Origin: Enterococcus diestrammenae
GTDB taxonomy: Bacteria > Bacillota > Bacilli > Lactobacillales > Enterococcaceae
Direction: 5' to 3'
NCBI RefSeq assembly: GCF_009933255.1
Contig: NZ_MAEI01000052.1
Span: 140,804 to 162,272, forward strand
Length of the DNA: 21,469 nt
Position 1 is the stretch's first letter; every line of letters begins with the position of its first letter. Below the pieces are notes generated by a model. That model saw nothing but the letters and a program-made list of their open reading frames with translations, was not told where the DNA came from and did no database searches. This document shows, piece after piece, positions 8,224 through 16,098 of the stretch. The position numbers and the translations under genes are program-made.

Positions 8224-8937
8224 TTGACAACACGAACAGAGTTAAAAAACGAAGCGAAGGCGGTTTTGGCCGGACGTTGGACGCAGGCTGTTTTCCTCAA
8301 CTTAATCCCAACGATCATTGTTATTATTTCATTATTGGTTCTATTAGTCCCAGTGATTGTCTTGGCCGCTACTTTTGATTGGAGTGCCACCGCTGATCAG
8401 ATGCAAAACGCAATCAACGACAACGGAGGCGCTGGTAGCCGTGGCGGTAGTATCGTTGGTTCCATCATCGGTGCCCTCTTTTCCAGCGGGATTAACTGGA
8501 CTTATTTGGACTTATTACGGGGACAAAAGCAAATGATCAATCCGATTCCTGATGCATTGCGAGCTTTTTCAGGAAAATATTTTTTGGGTATTTTCTTGAT
8601 TACTATCGTAACGTCCATCTTCTTAAGTTTGTGGGCCTTGCTATTGTTGATTCCGATGTTTATCAAGTACTACGCTTATTCCCAAACTACCTATATTTTC
8701 TATGATATTATTGAAAGTACGGGGGAACGGCCGAAGACACTGGATGTAATTACCTATAGCCGTAAACTGATGGATGGTCATAAGATGGAACTGTTTATCC
8801 TTGATTTAAGTTTTATTGGCTGGCATATTTTGGCACTGCTGACGTTTGGTATCGGCTACCTGTGGTTAAATCCTTATATCTCCGCTACCAAAGCTGCCTT
8901 TTACAACCATCTGCCAAATGAAGTTTCCTTAGCTTAA
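8224..8937 (+). CDS. DUF975 family integral membrane protein
   Basis: 237 aa. It starts TTRTELKNEAKAVLAGRW, the typical beginning of DUF975 proteins. It has a first span (FLNLIPTIIVIISLLVLLVPVIVLA), a polar glycine/serine-rich external loop, a second hydrophobic segment around GSIVGSIIGALFSSG, a span YFLGIFLITIVTSIFLSLWALLLLIPMF, and a last pair around LFILDLSFIGWHILALLTFGIGYLWL. The cytoplasmic LLRGQK and YDIIESTGERPK segments are also characteristic. The molecular function of the family is unknown. Start: GTG 8215 overlaps the AAGGAG site, while TTG 8224 is 8 bases downstream of it, so TTG 8224 is preferred. It has its own promoter (8154-8181) and terminator (8967-9001), so it is a single-gene unit. 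Confidence 0.85.
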   Translation: MTTRTELKNEAKAVLAGRWTQAVFLNLIPTIIVIISLLVLLVPVIVLAATFDWSATADQMQNAINDNGGAGSRGGSIVGSIIGALFSSGINWTYLDLLRGQKQMINPIPDALRAFSGKYFLGIFLITIVTSIFLSLWALLLLIPMFIKYYAYSQTTYIFYDIIESTGERPKTLDVITYSRKLMDGHKMELFILDLSFIGWHILALLTFGIGYLWLNPYISATKAAFYNHLPNEVSLA

Positions 8938-8966
8938 TCTACACAAACGACAAATCAGCTCTTTTG

Positions 8967-9001
8967 CAGTTTTCCTTACTACTAAGGAAAGCTGTTTTTT
9001 A
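8967..9001 (+). terminator. Terminator of the DUF975 gene
   Basis: CAGTTTTCCTT (8967-8977) pairs with AAGGAAAGCTG (8984-8994) with one G-T pair, followed by a T run. Confidence 0.9.
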
Positions 9002-9166
9002 TTTGGATTTTCCTTTACAAGTACCAATTAAACAGACACGTACTCATCTTACGCGCAGATTTCCGTGATTTGCTGAAGAAACGATTTTCATTATCACTTA
9101 AGCCTGTTTGATATCTCTAAACCTGGAACATACGTTATTCTTATGGTGTAAAAAAGATCGTCTCAA

Positions 9167-9196
9167 CTGATGACGGGGTGAGCCCCGTAACTTCAG
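9167..9196 (+). promoter_or_regulatory. Structured leader hairpin before the metal ATPase
   Basis: ACGGGG-TGAG-CCCCGT (9173-9188) forms a tight hairpin. CTGA (9167-9170) and TCAG (9193-9196) extend it, and A-rich and T-rich flanks (about 9150 and 9203) could extend it imperfectly. It ends about 16 bases before the ribosome site. It does not match a metal riboswitch that I can recognise; an operator or RNA regulatory role is a guess. Confidence 0.4.
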
Positions 9197-9228
9197 CACA
9201 AGATTTTTCAATGGAGGTGCTTTGAGAG

Positions 9229-11028
9229 ATGACAAACTTCAAAAAATTATTACTAGTCCTGATTGTCGGGGCGGTGGCCTTGTTGGCAGAATTTGGGTTT
9301 CACCAGCCGCAATTAGCTTTTTGGCTGATCGTAATTATCGGAGGTTGGATGACCATCTCCATGTTTATTGGGATGGTTAAAACCCTCGCATCTGGCAAAT
9401 ATGGGGTGGATATTCTCGCTATTACAGCGATTGTGGCTACTTTAGCTGTTGGCGATTATTGGAGCAGTCTCGTGGTCTTGATTATGTTGACTGGTGGGGA
9501 TAGTTTGGAAGACTATGCTAGCCGCCAAGCCAGTCGTGAGTTGACGGCTTTGTTGGATAATTCGCCGCAAATCGCCCACGTTATCAAGGATACTGGGATT
9601 GTTGATTTGCCGGTAGATGAGGTACCCATGGACGCCATCGTACTAGTCAAACCTGGAGAAGTCATTCCCGTTGATGGCCGCGTCACAGAAGGCAGCTCAT
9701 TTGTCGATGAGGCCTCTCTGACTGGTGAATCCAAACCGGTGGACAAAGTCGTCGGGGATGAAGTGATGTCCGGTTCGTTAAATGGTGATGCCCCTTTGCG
9801 TTTTAAGGTTACCAAAAAAGCCGCTGACAGCCAGTACCAAACCTTGGTTAAATTGGTCAAAGAATCACAAAACAAGCCCGCTCATTTTGTACGATTAGCG
9901 GATCACTATGCCGTTCCATTTACTGTGATTGCTTACTTGATTGGTGGGATAGCTTGGTTTATTTCCAAAGATCCCGTCCGGTTTGCTCAAGTATTAGTAG
10001 TGGCTTCCCCTTGCCCCTTGATATTGGCTGCCCCGATTGCCTTGATCGCAGGCATGAGTCGTTCTAGTCGCAATGGTATCGTCGTAAAAAATGGGACTGC
10101 CATCGAAAAAATGGCTCGCACCCAGACGATTACCTTTGATAAAACTGGAACCATCACCGCCGGAAGTCTCTCAGTAGCTAAAATTACCGTGGCTGCCGGT
10201 ACACATACGGAAGCAGAATTGTTGCAATTAGTCGCGAGTGCCGAACAGGAATCAACCCATATCTTAGCCCGTTCCCTTGTCCAAGAAGCTAAGAAACGCC
10301 AACTTCCTTTACTAGCCGTGGAAGAGTTGGAAGAACGGACTGGCCAAGGAATCCAAGCAACAGTGGCGGGTCACCAGCTGACGATCGGCAAGGCAGATTT
10401 TGTCGGCTGTCCTAAATGTCACCAAAAAGACCAGACAGCAGTCTATGTTGCTGTGGATCAAAAACCAGTCGGACATATAACCTTTGATGATATTTTACGT
10501 CCAGAAGCGGCGGCTACTATGGAAGCCTTACGCAAAGCCGGCGTGCGTCATCTGAAAATGTTGACCGGTGATCATCAAACCATCGCCAATCACATCGCCC
10601 AAGAGGCTGGCATCACAGAGGTCTACGCCGATTGTTTACCAGCTGATAAGATTAAAGTGATTCAAAATATCCCGGAAGCTGACCGACCAGTGATGATGGT
10701 AGGGGATGGAGTCAACGATGCACCAGCACTGGCGATTGCCGATGTAGGAATTGCGATGGGGGCCCATGGATCGACAGCTGCTAGCGAAAGTGCTGATGCC
10801 GTGATTTTGAAAGATGATTTGTCCCCAGTGGCGCAAGCTGTGACCATTGCCCAAGATACTATGAAAATCGCCCGCCAATCTGTTTTAATTGGTCTATTTA
10901 TCTGTGTCGGCTTAATGCTTGTGGCAGCTACCGGCATCATCCCCACCCTGATTGGCGCTGCACTACAAGAAATCGTCGATACCATCTCGATTCTCTCTGC
11001 TTTACGCGCAAAAAATGACCGCAACTGA
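9229..11028 (+). CDS. P1B-type heavy-metal transporting ATPase
   Basis: 599 aa. It pumps metal ions across the cytoplasmic membrane using ATP; the metal cannot be assigned. There is no N-terminal metal-binding domain. Early membrane spans lie within residues 7-95. The actuator motif is LTGESKP. A transmembrane metal site reads SPCP (Ser260-Cys262) rather than CPC. Asp304 in DKTGT is phosphorylated, and the hinge motif is GDGVNDAPAL (Asp493). Two oddities: the usual nucleotide-domain HP dipeptide is His344-Ile, and a CPKCH motif (394-398) lies in the nucleotide domain. The last membrane segment has LQEIVDTISILSALRA in place of the HEGGT motif of cobalt/zinc-type pumps. ATG 9229 has GGAGGTG upstream. 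A truncated family A repeat begins immediately after its stop codon. Confidence 0.9.
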   Translation: MTNFKKLLLVLIVGAVALLAEFGFHQPQLAFWLIVIIGGWMTISMFIGMVKTLASGKYGVDILAITAIVATLAVGDYWSSLVVLIMLTGGDSLEDYASRQASRELTALLDNSPQIAHVIKDTGIVDLPVDEVPMDAIVLVKPGEVIPVDGRVTEGSSFVDEASLTGESKPVDKVVGDEVMSGSLNGDAPLRFKVTKKAADSQYQTLVKLVKESQNKPAHFVRLADHYAVPFTVIAYLIGGIAWFISKDPVRFAQVLVVASPCPLILAAPIALIAGMSRSSRNGIVVKNGTAIEKMARTQTITFDKTGTITAGSLSVAKITVAAGTHTEAELLQLVASAEQESTHILARSLVQEAKKRQLPLLAVEELEERTGQGIQATVAGHQLTIGKADFVGCPKCHQKDQTAVYVAVDQKPVGHITFDDILRPEAAATMEALRKAGVRHLKMLTGDHQTIANHIAQEAGITEVYADCLPADKIKVIQNIPEADRPVMMVGDGVNDAPALAIADVGIAMGAHGSTAASESADAVILKDDLSPVAQAVTIAQDTMKIARQSVLIGLFICVGLMLVAATGIIPTLIGAALQEIVDTISILSALRAKNDRN

Positions 11029-11195
11029 TTTGCTTGATATTTGGCATTTCCCGGTCCAGCTACCGTCATCCCAATTTCTAGGTCGCTAAATAACACCTTT
11101 TTCGCAACATCAATATAGAACATGATACGCCACTTAATTACTGATACATCAAGCTTTTTGGATCATATTTTTTTATAAGTTCTTTATCTATAAAA
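11029..11195 (+). repeat. Family A repeat, 5'-truncated copy A2
   Basis: About 165 bases match the last third of A1 and A3, from within hairpin P4 (TATTTGGCATTT) through the P2 and P1 right arms to the conserved 3' end (TTCTTTATCTATAA). The left arms are absent, so the main fold cannot form. Similarity begins right at the ATPase stop codon (11026-11028), and the 3' end runs into the terminator at 11192. Probably a deletion remnant. Confidence 0.8.
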
Positions 11196-11238
11196 AGGAG
11201 TCGCCCTTGCGTTACTATCCGCAGGCGACTCCTTTTTT
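11192..11238. terminator. Bidirectional terminator between the two ATPase genes
   Basis: GGAGTCGCC (11197-11205) pairs with GGCGACTCC (11224-11232), with A5 before and T6 after, so it works on both strands. It serves the convergent genes ending at 11028 and 11310. Confidence 0.92.
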
Positions 11239-11309
11239 ATGGATTTGAATTCACCAACTTTTGGCCAATCTTCTTTCGCGCTTATTTCCTACCATTCTTG
11301 TTTCTAAGT

Positions 11310-13949
11310 CTATTCCTCTTCAGCTTCTGGGCTAAAATGGAATTTTAGCATCTCATTGACAAAAATCGGTACGATGGACAAAAGGCCGACTAATAACCAG
11401 TGATTGATACTAATAGGCACCAAACTAAACAAATTTTGCGTAACTGGTAACAAGGCAATTGTCGTCGTAATCAAAAGGGCTAGGACTGCCATTTCAAACA
11501 AGGATTTATTGGAAGACAGCTTGACATGGAAAATCGAACGCTCACTACGAACATTAAAGACGTGAAGAATTGAAGAATAAGCCAGTACCAGAAAAGCCAC
11601 TGTTTGACCAACTGACTCACTGGCAGGTACCCAATGGCTGACACCATCTACGAATCGTCCAAGATAGTAGCCAAATAAGGCGACCGCAGTAAAACTCAGC
11701 GCATTGATACCGATTTTTTGCCGTAAACCACGGGCAAAAACCCCTTCATTGGAGGGAATCGGTGGCTGGTCCATAATGCCCTTTTCCGCTGGCTCACGTC
11801 CTAGAGCAAAGCCTGGCAGTCCATCTGCAACGACGTTGACAAATAACAATTGAACCGCGGTAAAAGGCGAACCCCAGCCAACTAGCATCGCAATCAAAAC
11901 GGTGAAGATTTCCGATACATTACAACTCAACAAAAAATTGATGGCTTTGCGGATATTTTGATACACTGTCCGTCCTTGGGCTACCGCATCAACAATCGTG
12001 GCGAAGTTATCATCTGTCAAAATAATATCGGCGGCTCCCTTAGCAACATCTGTACCTGTAATTCCCATAGCACAACCAACATTACTAGCGTTTAGTGCGG
12101 GGGCGTCATTGACCCCATCCCCCGTCATCGCTACTACAGCTCCAGTCCGTTGCCACGCTTTGACGATGCGAATCTTATCTTCAGGCGTCACTCGGGCATA
12201 CACCCGTAAATCCCTCACCTGACTATCCAATTGCTCATCAGTCATCGCTTGCAGTTGTGCCCCGCTGATTGCTTGCTTTTTATTCTTTAAGATACCTAAC
12301 TCTTTGGCTATCGCACTCGCTGTCACCACGTGGTCACCAGTAATCATCACTGTCTTAATTCCAGCTTTGCGGGCCTTAGCGATGGCTCCTTTACTTTCCG
12401 GACGAGGGGGATCAATCATCCCCACTAAGCCCATCAGCTGTAGATCTTTTTCCAGAAACTCAGAGGTAATCTCTGTCGGTTCTTCATCAAAGACTCGGTA
12501 GCCTACCGCAATCACTCGCAAAGCCTTTTTCCCAAAACGATCATTAACAACAGCAGCTTGGTCCACATCACCATAACGAAAACGAGACAGCAAGACATCA
12601 AACGCCCCCTTGGTAACGGAAATGTATTTTTTCCCTTTTTTATGGACCGTGGTCATCATTTTTCGCTGAGAATCAAAAGGCAACTCAGCAATCCGAACAT
12701 ACTCTTCTGCTAATTCTTTTTTGGTATGGAAGTTTTCTTCAAAGGCCCGGACGATTGCGATTTCGGTGGGATTTCCGGCATACTCCGTTTCGCCATCCTC
12801 ATTTTGTGACACTAAGACATCACTACATAAGGTAGCAATCTTCAAAACTTCCATGGCTTCTTCCGTCATTTGCTCTTCTACGTCTGTGACCAAATCTCCC
12901 CGTGACCACACGCGCCGCACCCGCATCTTATTTTGCGTCAGTGTCCCGGTTTTATCCGAACAAATCACGCTAGCCGTTCCTAAGGTTTCCACCGCTGGCA
13001 AGCGACGAATGATGGCATGTTTCTTCGCCATTTTTTGGACACCATGAGCCAAAGTCAAGGTCACGATCACCATCAAAGTTTCCGGTACAGCCGCCACTGC
13101 CAGCGAAATCGCCGTCAAAAACATCTCCAACAAATCTTCATTTTGCAAATAACCTAATAAGAAGACCAGTCCTGAGGCGGCAAGGGCTAAAATACTGACT
13201 CGTTTGCCTAATTGATTCAGGCGTTTTTGTAGCGGCGTTGCTTGTTGGCCATTGTTTTCCAAAAGTCCCGCGATTTTCCCCATTTGGGTAGCCATCCCCG
13301 TCGCAACCACCAACCCACGCCCACGGCCATTGACGACGGTCGTTCCTTTAAAAATCATGTTGGCTTGATCGCCTAACGGTAGGTCCACCGTCGCAAGAAA
13401 AGCGGCATCCTTTTCCACTGGTTCGCTCTCCCCGGTTAACGCGGACTCCTCAACCCGCATTTGGGAAGTTTGCGTTAGCCGAGCATCAGCTGGTACCATC
13501 GCCCCGTTTTCCAAAACAAGCAAATCACCGATAACTAGCTTTTCAGCATCGATTTCTTGTTGTTGGCCATCCCGGACGACAAGGGCCGTCTGTTTATTCA
13601 TATCTTGTAGCGCCGATAAAGCCTTCTCGGCATTGCCTTCTTGGACAATCGACAAAATCGAATTGATGATTACAATAGCAACAATCAAAATTCCTTCAAA
13701 GTAATCCCCATGATCCGTCGCAATTGCCGTGTAAAAAGAAATCACTGCTGCCACCAATAAAACAATCGTGGTAAAATCCGTTAAACTATAGAGAATTTTC
13801 TTTGCTAGTGACTCTTTCTTTTCTTCATTAAAGCGATTAGGGCCGTTTTCTGCTAATCGTTTTGCTGCTTCTTCTTGCGTCAAACCACTCTCGCTAATCG
13901 AAGAAAGTTGTTCTTGTATCTCCTGAATTGATTTTTGATAATCAGTCAT
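11310..13949 (-). CDS. P2-type cation-transporting ATPase (calcium-pump-like)
   Basis: 879 aa. N-terminal cation-ATPase domain with SGLTQEEAAKRLAENGPNRF, actuator motif ALTGESEPV, phosphorylated Asp332 in CSDKTGTLTQNKM, GMIDPPRPESKGAI, TGDGVNDAPALNASNVGCAMG, and a C-terminal membrane domain with NVVADGLPGFALG. Ion-site positions, compared with calcium pumps, keep the membrane-5 Asn and Glu (CNVSEIF) and the membrane-6 Asn and Asp (NVVADG). The usual PEGLP of membrane 4 is PETLM, so calcium is likely but not certain. Start: AGGAGG lies 7 bases from ATG 13949 and only one base from an ATG two codons earlier, so translation begins MTDYQKS; the frame is open to 14024. Promoter at 13995-14024; terminator at 11192-11238. 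Single-gene unit. Confidence 0.9.
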   Translation of the reverse strand: MTDYQKSIQEIQEQLSSISESGLTQEEAAKRLAENGPNRFNEEKKESLAKKILYSLTDFTTIVLLVAAVISFYTAIATDHGDYFEGILIVAIVIINSILSIVQEGNAEKALSALQDMNKQTALVVRDGQQQEIDAEKLVIGDLLVLENGAMVPADARLTQTSQMRVEESALTGESEPVEKDAAFLATVDLPLGDQANMIFKGTTVVNGRGRGLVVATGMATQMGKIAGLLENNGQQATPLQKRLNQLGKRVSILALAASGLVFLLGYLQNEDLLEMFLTAISLAVAAVPETLMVIVTLTLAHGVQKMAKKHAIIRRLPAVETLGTASVICSDKTGTLTQNKMRVRRVWSRGDLVTDVEEQMTEEAMEVLKIATLCSDVLVSQNEDGETEYAGNPTEIAIVRAFEENFHTKKELAEEYVRIAELPFDSQRKMMTTVHKKGKKYISVTKGAFDVLLSRFRYGDVDQAAVVNDRFGKKALRVIAVGYRVFDEEPTEITSEFLEKDLQLMGLVGMIDPPRPESKGAIAKARKAGIKTVMITGDHVVTASAIAKELGILKNKKQAISGAQLQAMTDEQLDSQVRDLRVYARVTPEDKIRIVKAWQRTGAVVAMTGDGVNDAPALNASNVGCAMGITGTDVAKGAADIILTDDNFATIVDAVAQGRTVYQNIRKAINFLLSCNVSEIFTVLIAMLVGWGSPFTAVQLLFVNVVADGLPGFALGREPAEKGIMDQPPIPSNEGVFARGLRQKIGINALSFTAVALFGYYLGRFVDGVSHWVPASESVGQTVAFLVLAYSSILHVFNVRSERSIFHVKLSSNKSLFEMAVLALLITTTIALLPVTQNLFSLVPISINHWLLVGLLSIVPIFVNEMLKFHFSPEAEEE

Positions 13950-13994
13950 TGGCATTCCTCCTTTAAAATGTTCGTTAATTACTCGCCTTACTTT

Positions 13995-14024
13995 ACTATA
14001 ACACGATATTTTTAATATTTTCAA
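13995..14024 (-). promoter_or_regulatory. Promoter of the P2-type ATPase gene
   Basis: Minus strand TTGAAA (14024-14019), an 18-base spacer, and TATAGT (14000-13995). Leader about 40 bases to ATG 13949. It lies inside the spurious 5' extension of the reading frame, which supports the shorter start. Confidence 0.7.
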
Positions 14025-14240
14025 AGCATTTGCCGAAAATTCACAAATTAGTCTTATCTTTTGACGTTTTTTAAATCAAATACTCGCTAAATAGGCATCT
14101 TGGTCGGATTTTACTCCTTTTTTCCAAAAAGTTCGTTCTACTTACTGCTTTTTTCCTTACTAATAAAAAAACAAATGACTCAAAGTGGTCTAGCTCCCAA
14201 ATATACTTTTCAAATCCTCTAACAATCAAAAGCCTAACAC

Positions 14241-14269
14241 TTGTAAACGCTTACGAAATATGCTATATT
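14241..14269 (+). promoter_or_regulatory. Strong promoter overlapped by a cre site
   Basis: TTGTAA (14241-14246), a 17-base spacer and TATATT (14264-14269) preceded by TGC (extended -10). TGTAAACGCTTACG (14242-14255) matches the CcpA consensus TGWAANCGNTNWCW at 13 of 14 positions and covers the -35 box, predicting repression by good sugars. The upstream part of the gap (14025-14240) is AT-rich and shows no gene. Confidence 0.7.
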
Positions 14270-14293
14270 ATGAGTGTAAGGAAGGGATGAATT

Positions 14294-14395
14294 TTGAAGG
14301 GAAAGGAGATCTCGAAGAAAAGCATCGCGAAAAGTAAACAGGTAAAAATGTTGTTAGACGTACAAGATTCACCTAGATTTATATGTGCGAGGTAA
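14294..14395 (+). CDS. Small ORF, 33 aa, in a cre-controlled transcript
   Basis: TTG start 14294 with AAGGAAGGG 7 bases upstream; 33 codons, ending TAA 14393-14395. The product begins LKGKEISKKSIAKSKQ and ends LLDVQDSPRFICAR. It is strongly basic in the first half and has one Cys near the end. There is no membrane span, and I do not recognise it. An ATG at 14348 inside the frame gives a shorter 15-residue version, and a 16-codon ORF in another frame starts at ATG 14287. It lies about 18 bases after the predicted transcription start of a strong promoter, so some translation is plausible. The long 3' part of the transcript (14396-14628) carries no further ORF, so the RNA itself may be the main product, possibly a dual-function small RNA. 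Confidence 0.4.
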   Translation: MKGKEISKKSIAKSKQVKMLLDVQDSPRFICAR

Positions 14396-14574
14396 ACTTA
14401 CAAATAGTGAATGCGTATCAAAGGTTGTCAAAACTTGCACAACACGTAATAAGAAGAAAGATACGTAACAAAAGTAACACATTTAACACAACAAAATAGA
14501 TCCACATGATTTTAGCGTAGAAAATGTAGTTCAACAAAGTTTTTTGTTTATGACAAGAGATTTATTACTTTGCA

Positions 14575-14655
14575 TGTATAATCTGCAAATTAACTCTTTC
14601 CCATCAAATCCTTCCATCAAATACAAGGCCGGGCACTCGAGAGCCCGGTCTTTCT
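14575..14655 (+). ncRNA. Candidate small RNA ending at the 14629 terminator
   Basis: A consensus TATAAT (14576-14581) lies about 48 bases before a terminator hairpin, though no good -35 box is present. The predicted short RNA carries an unpaired C/U-rich stretch with CTTTCCC and TCCTTCC (about 14596-14615), complementary to purine-rich ribosome sites, and a repeated CCATCAAAT. It could equally be only the 3' end of the longer transcript from 14275. Confidence 0.3.
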
Positions 14656-14658
14656 TTG
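14629..14658 (+). terminator. Terminator of the small transcription unit
   Basis: CCGGGC (14629-14634) pairs with GCCCGG (14643-14648), loop centred on CTCGAG, followed by TCTTTCTTTGTATTTTT. The U tail is interrupted but adequate. Confidence 0.65.
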
Positions 14659-14749
14659 TATTTTTAGATCCACGTTAGTATCTCAAGCCATTGCGCCCTC
14701 TCCCTAAAGACCGAAAGTAACTCAACAGGAGGCTTTTCACTTACATAGG

Positions 14750-14793
14750 AAAAAAGAGAAGTTCCTTCCAAGGGAATGAGACTTCTCTTTTTC
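14750..14793 (-). terminator. Terminator of queA
   Basis: AGAGAAGT (14755-14762) pairs with ACTTCTCT (14781-14788). A5 before and T5 after make it usable on both strands; it directly follows the queA stop. Confidence 0.88.
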
Positions 14794-14799
14794 ATGAAG

Positions 14800-15831
14800 C
14801 TATTTAACGAACATGGCATCCCCAAAGGAGAAGAAGCGATATTTCTCCTCGATGGCGTGTTGGTACGCATCTAGGATCAATTCACGGCCGGCAAAAGCAC
14901 TAACGAGCATCACTAGTGTGGATTTTGGTAGATGGAAGTTAGTAGAAAAAACATCGACTACTTTAAACTGATACCCTGGCGTAATGAAGATATCGGTCCA
15001 ACCACTATCCGCTTTGATTTCCCCGTTGAATTTCGTACCAATCGTTTCCAAGGTACGGATTGAGGTGGTTCCTACTGCGACGATTCGGCCCCCTTTAGCT
15101 TTGACGGCTCGGAGTTTTTCTGCCGCAGTTGGTGTCAGTCGGTAAAACTCACTATGCATGTGATGTTCGGCGATATTGTCCACACTAACCGGGCGGAAAG
15201 TTCCCAAACCTACATGCAAGGTGAGATACACCAGTTCTACCCCTTTTGCGGCAATTTCTTCCAATAGTTCTTTCGTGAAATGAAGCCCCGCTGTCGGTGC
15301 CGCCGCGGAACCATTTTCTTTGGCGTAAACCGTTTGATACCGTTCTGGATCTTCCAAACGTTCTTTGATATAAGGTGGCAAGGGCATTTCACCAAGAGAT
15401 TCCAAAATTTCCAAAAAGATTCCCTCATACTGGAAGGTGACAATCCGGCCTCCGTGTTCTAATTCTTCTTTAACCACTACTTTCAGGCGACCATCGCCAA
15501 AGCTGATTTCTGTACCGACTTTGGCCCGCTTGGCAGGTTTGATCAAGGTTTCCCAGGTGTCTCCTTCCAAATTGGTCAAAAGTAGGACTTCCAAATGACC
15601 GCCCGTATCCGGCTTTTCACCATAGAGCCGGGCTGGCAAAACCCGGGTATCATTCATTACCAAAGCATCCCCAGGGTTTAATTCATCCAAAATATCATGA
15701 AAATGCTTGTCAGCGATTGCACCTGTTTGGTGATCCACCACCAACAAGCGAGAAGCCGTCCGATCTTGCAAAGGCGTTTGGGCAATCAGTTCTTCTGGTA
15801 AATCAAAATCAAAATCTTCAGTTGTTAACAT
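14800..15831 (-). CDS. queA: S-adenosylmethionine:tRNA ribosyltransferase-isomerase QueA
   Basis: 343 aa, normal length. It transfers and isomerises the ribosyl part of S-adenosylmethionine onto preQ1 in tRNA to give epoxyqueuosine, the step after Tgt. Seen: [28 protein letters not shown] at the start, [32 protein letters not shown] near residue 160, [10 protein letters not shown], the [13 protein letters not shown] block, [15 protein letters not shown], and [32 protein letters not shown] near the C-terminus. Start: ATG 15831 gives the usual N-terminus. A GTG three codons earlier (15840) is possible; both ribosome sites are weak. It stands alone, with its own terminator and a family B repeat upstream, instead of being next to tgt. 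Confidence 0.97.
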   Translation of the reverse strand: MLTTEDFDFDLPEELIAQTPLQDRTASRLLVVDHQTGAIADKHFHDILDELNPGDALVMNDTRVLPARLYGEKPDTGGHLEVLLLTNLEGDTWETLIKPAKRAKVGTEISFGDGRLKVVVKEELEHGGRIVTFQYEGIFLEILESLGEMPLPPYIKERLEDPERYQTVYAKENGSAAAPTAGLHFTKELLEEIAAKGVELVYLTLHVGLGTFRPVSVDNIAEHHMHSEFYRLTPTAAEKLRAVKAKGGRIVAVGTTSIRTLETIGTKFNGEIKADSGWTDIFITPGYQFKVVDVFSTNFHLPKSTLVMLVSAFAGRELILDAYQHAIEEKYRFFSFGDAMFVK

Positions 15832-15863
15832 TTGCGTCACTCTTTTCTATAAGTATTAGAAAG

Positions 15864-15950
15864 GCTGAACGAGTTCGTGAAGCCAGACATTTTTAGACTC
15901 GGTATTATGGAATTTTAACTTGTGAAAATTTTATAGTACCTCAGTCTATA
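15864..15950 (+). repeat. Family B short hairpin repeat, copy B2
   Basis: Resembles 5634-5720. The hairpin stem is 15901-15916 with 15925-15940, extended by TAGACT/AGTCTA (15894-15899 with 15943-15948). The three non-Watson-Crick positions in the core are all G-T pairs on the plus strand, so the plus strand can pair fully while the minus strand cannot. It lies between divergent queA and the dioxygenase-like gene. Confidence 0.75.
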
Positions 15951-15970
15951 AAGCGCGGGTTGCGCCTTTT
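15947..15970 (+). terminator. Short terminator-like hairpin after repeat B2
   Basis: AAAGCGC (15950-15956) pairs with GCGCCTTT (15962-15969, one bulged C), followed by more T. If the B element is transcribed on the plus strand, this would be its end. Confidence 0.4.
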
Positions 15971-16025
15971 TCATCTTGGCTATTTTAGCACGTTTTCCTA
16001 CTTCTTTCGACTACAAGGCAATTTT

Positions 16026-16055
16026 CTGGCAGATTTCATCAGAACCTCTTATACT
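16026..16055 (+). promoter_or_regulatory. Promoter of the dioxygenase-like gene
   Basis: CTGGCA (16026-16031), an 18-base spacer, and TATACT (16050-16055). Leader about 37 bases to ATG 16099. Confidence 0.55.
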
Positions 16056-16098
16056 TATTTTTAGTAAGTTTCAATTAACCGACTTAGGAGGAATTTTC

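Noticed and set aside
9129..9228. Known metal riboswitch (manganese yybP-ykoY or NiCo type) before the metal ATPase
   Set aside because: The conserved core sequences of these classes that I know are not present; only a simple hairpin is seen.
10662..11123. 153-codon minus-strand ORF over the end of the metal ATPase and copy A2
   Set aside because: It overlaps the conserved hinge-motif coding region and a repeat; no family resemblance.
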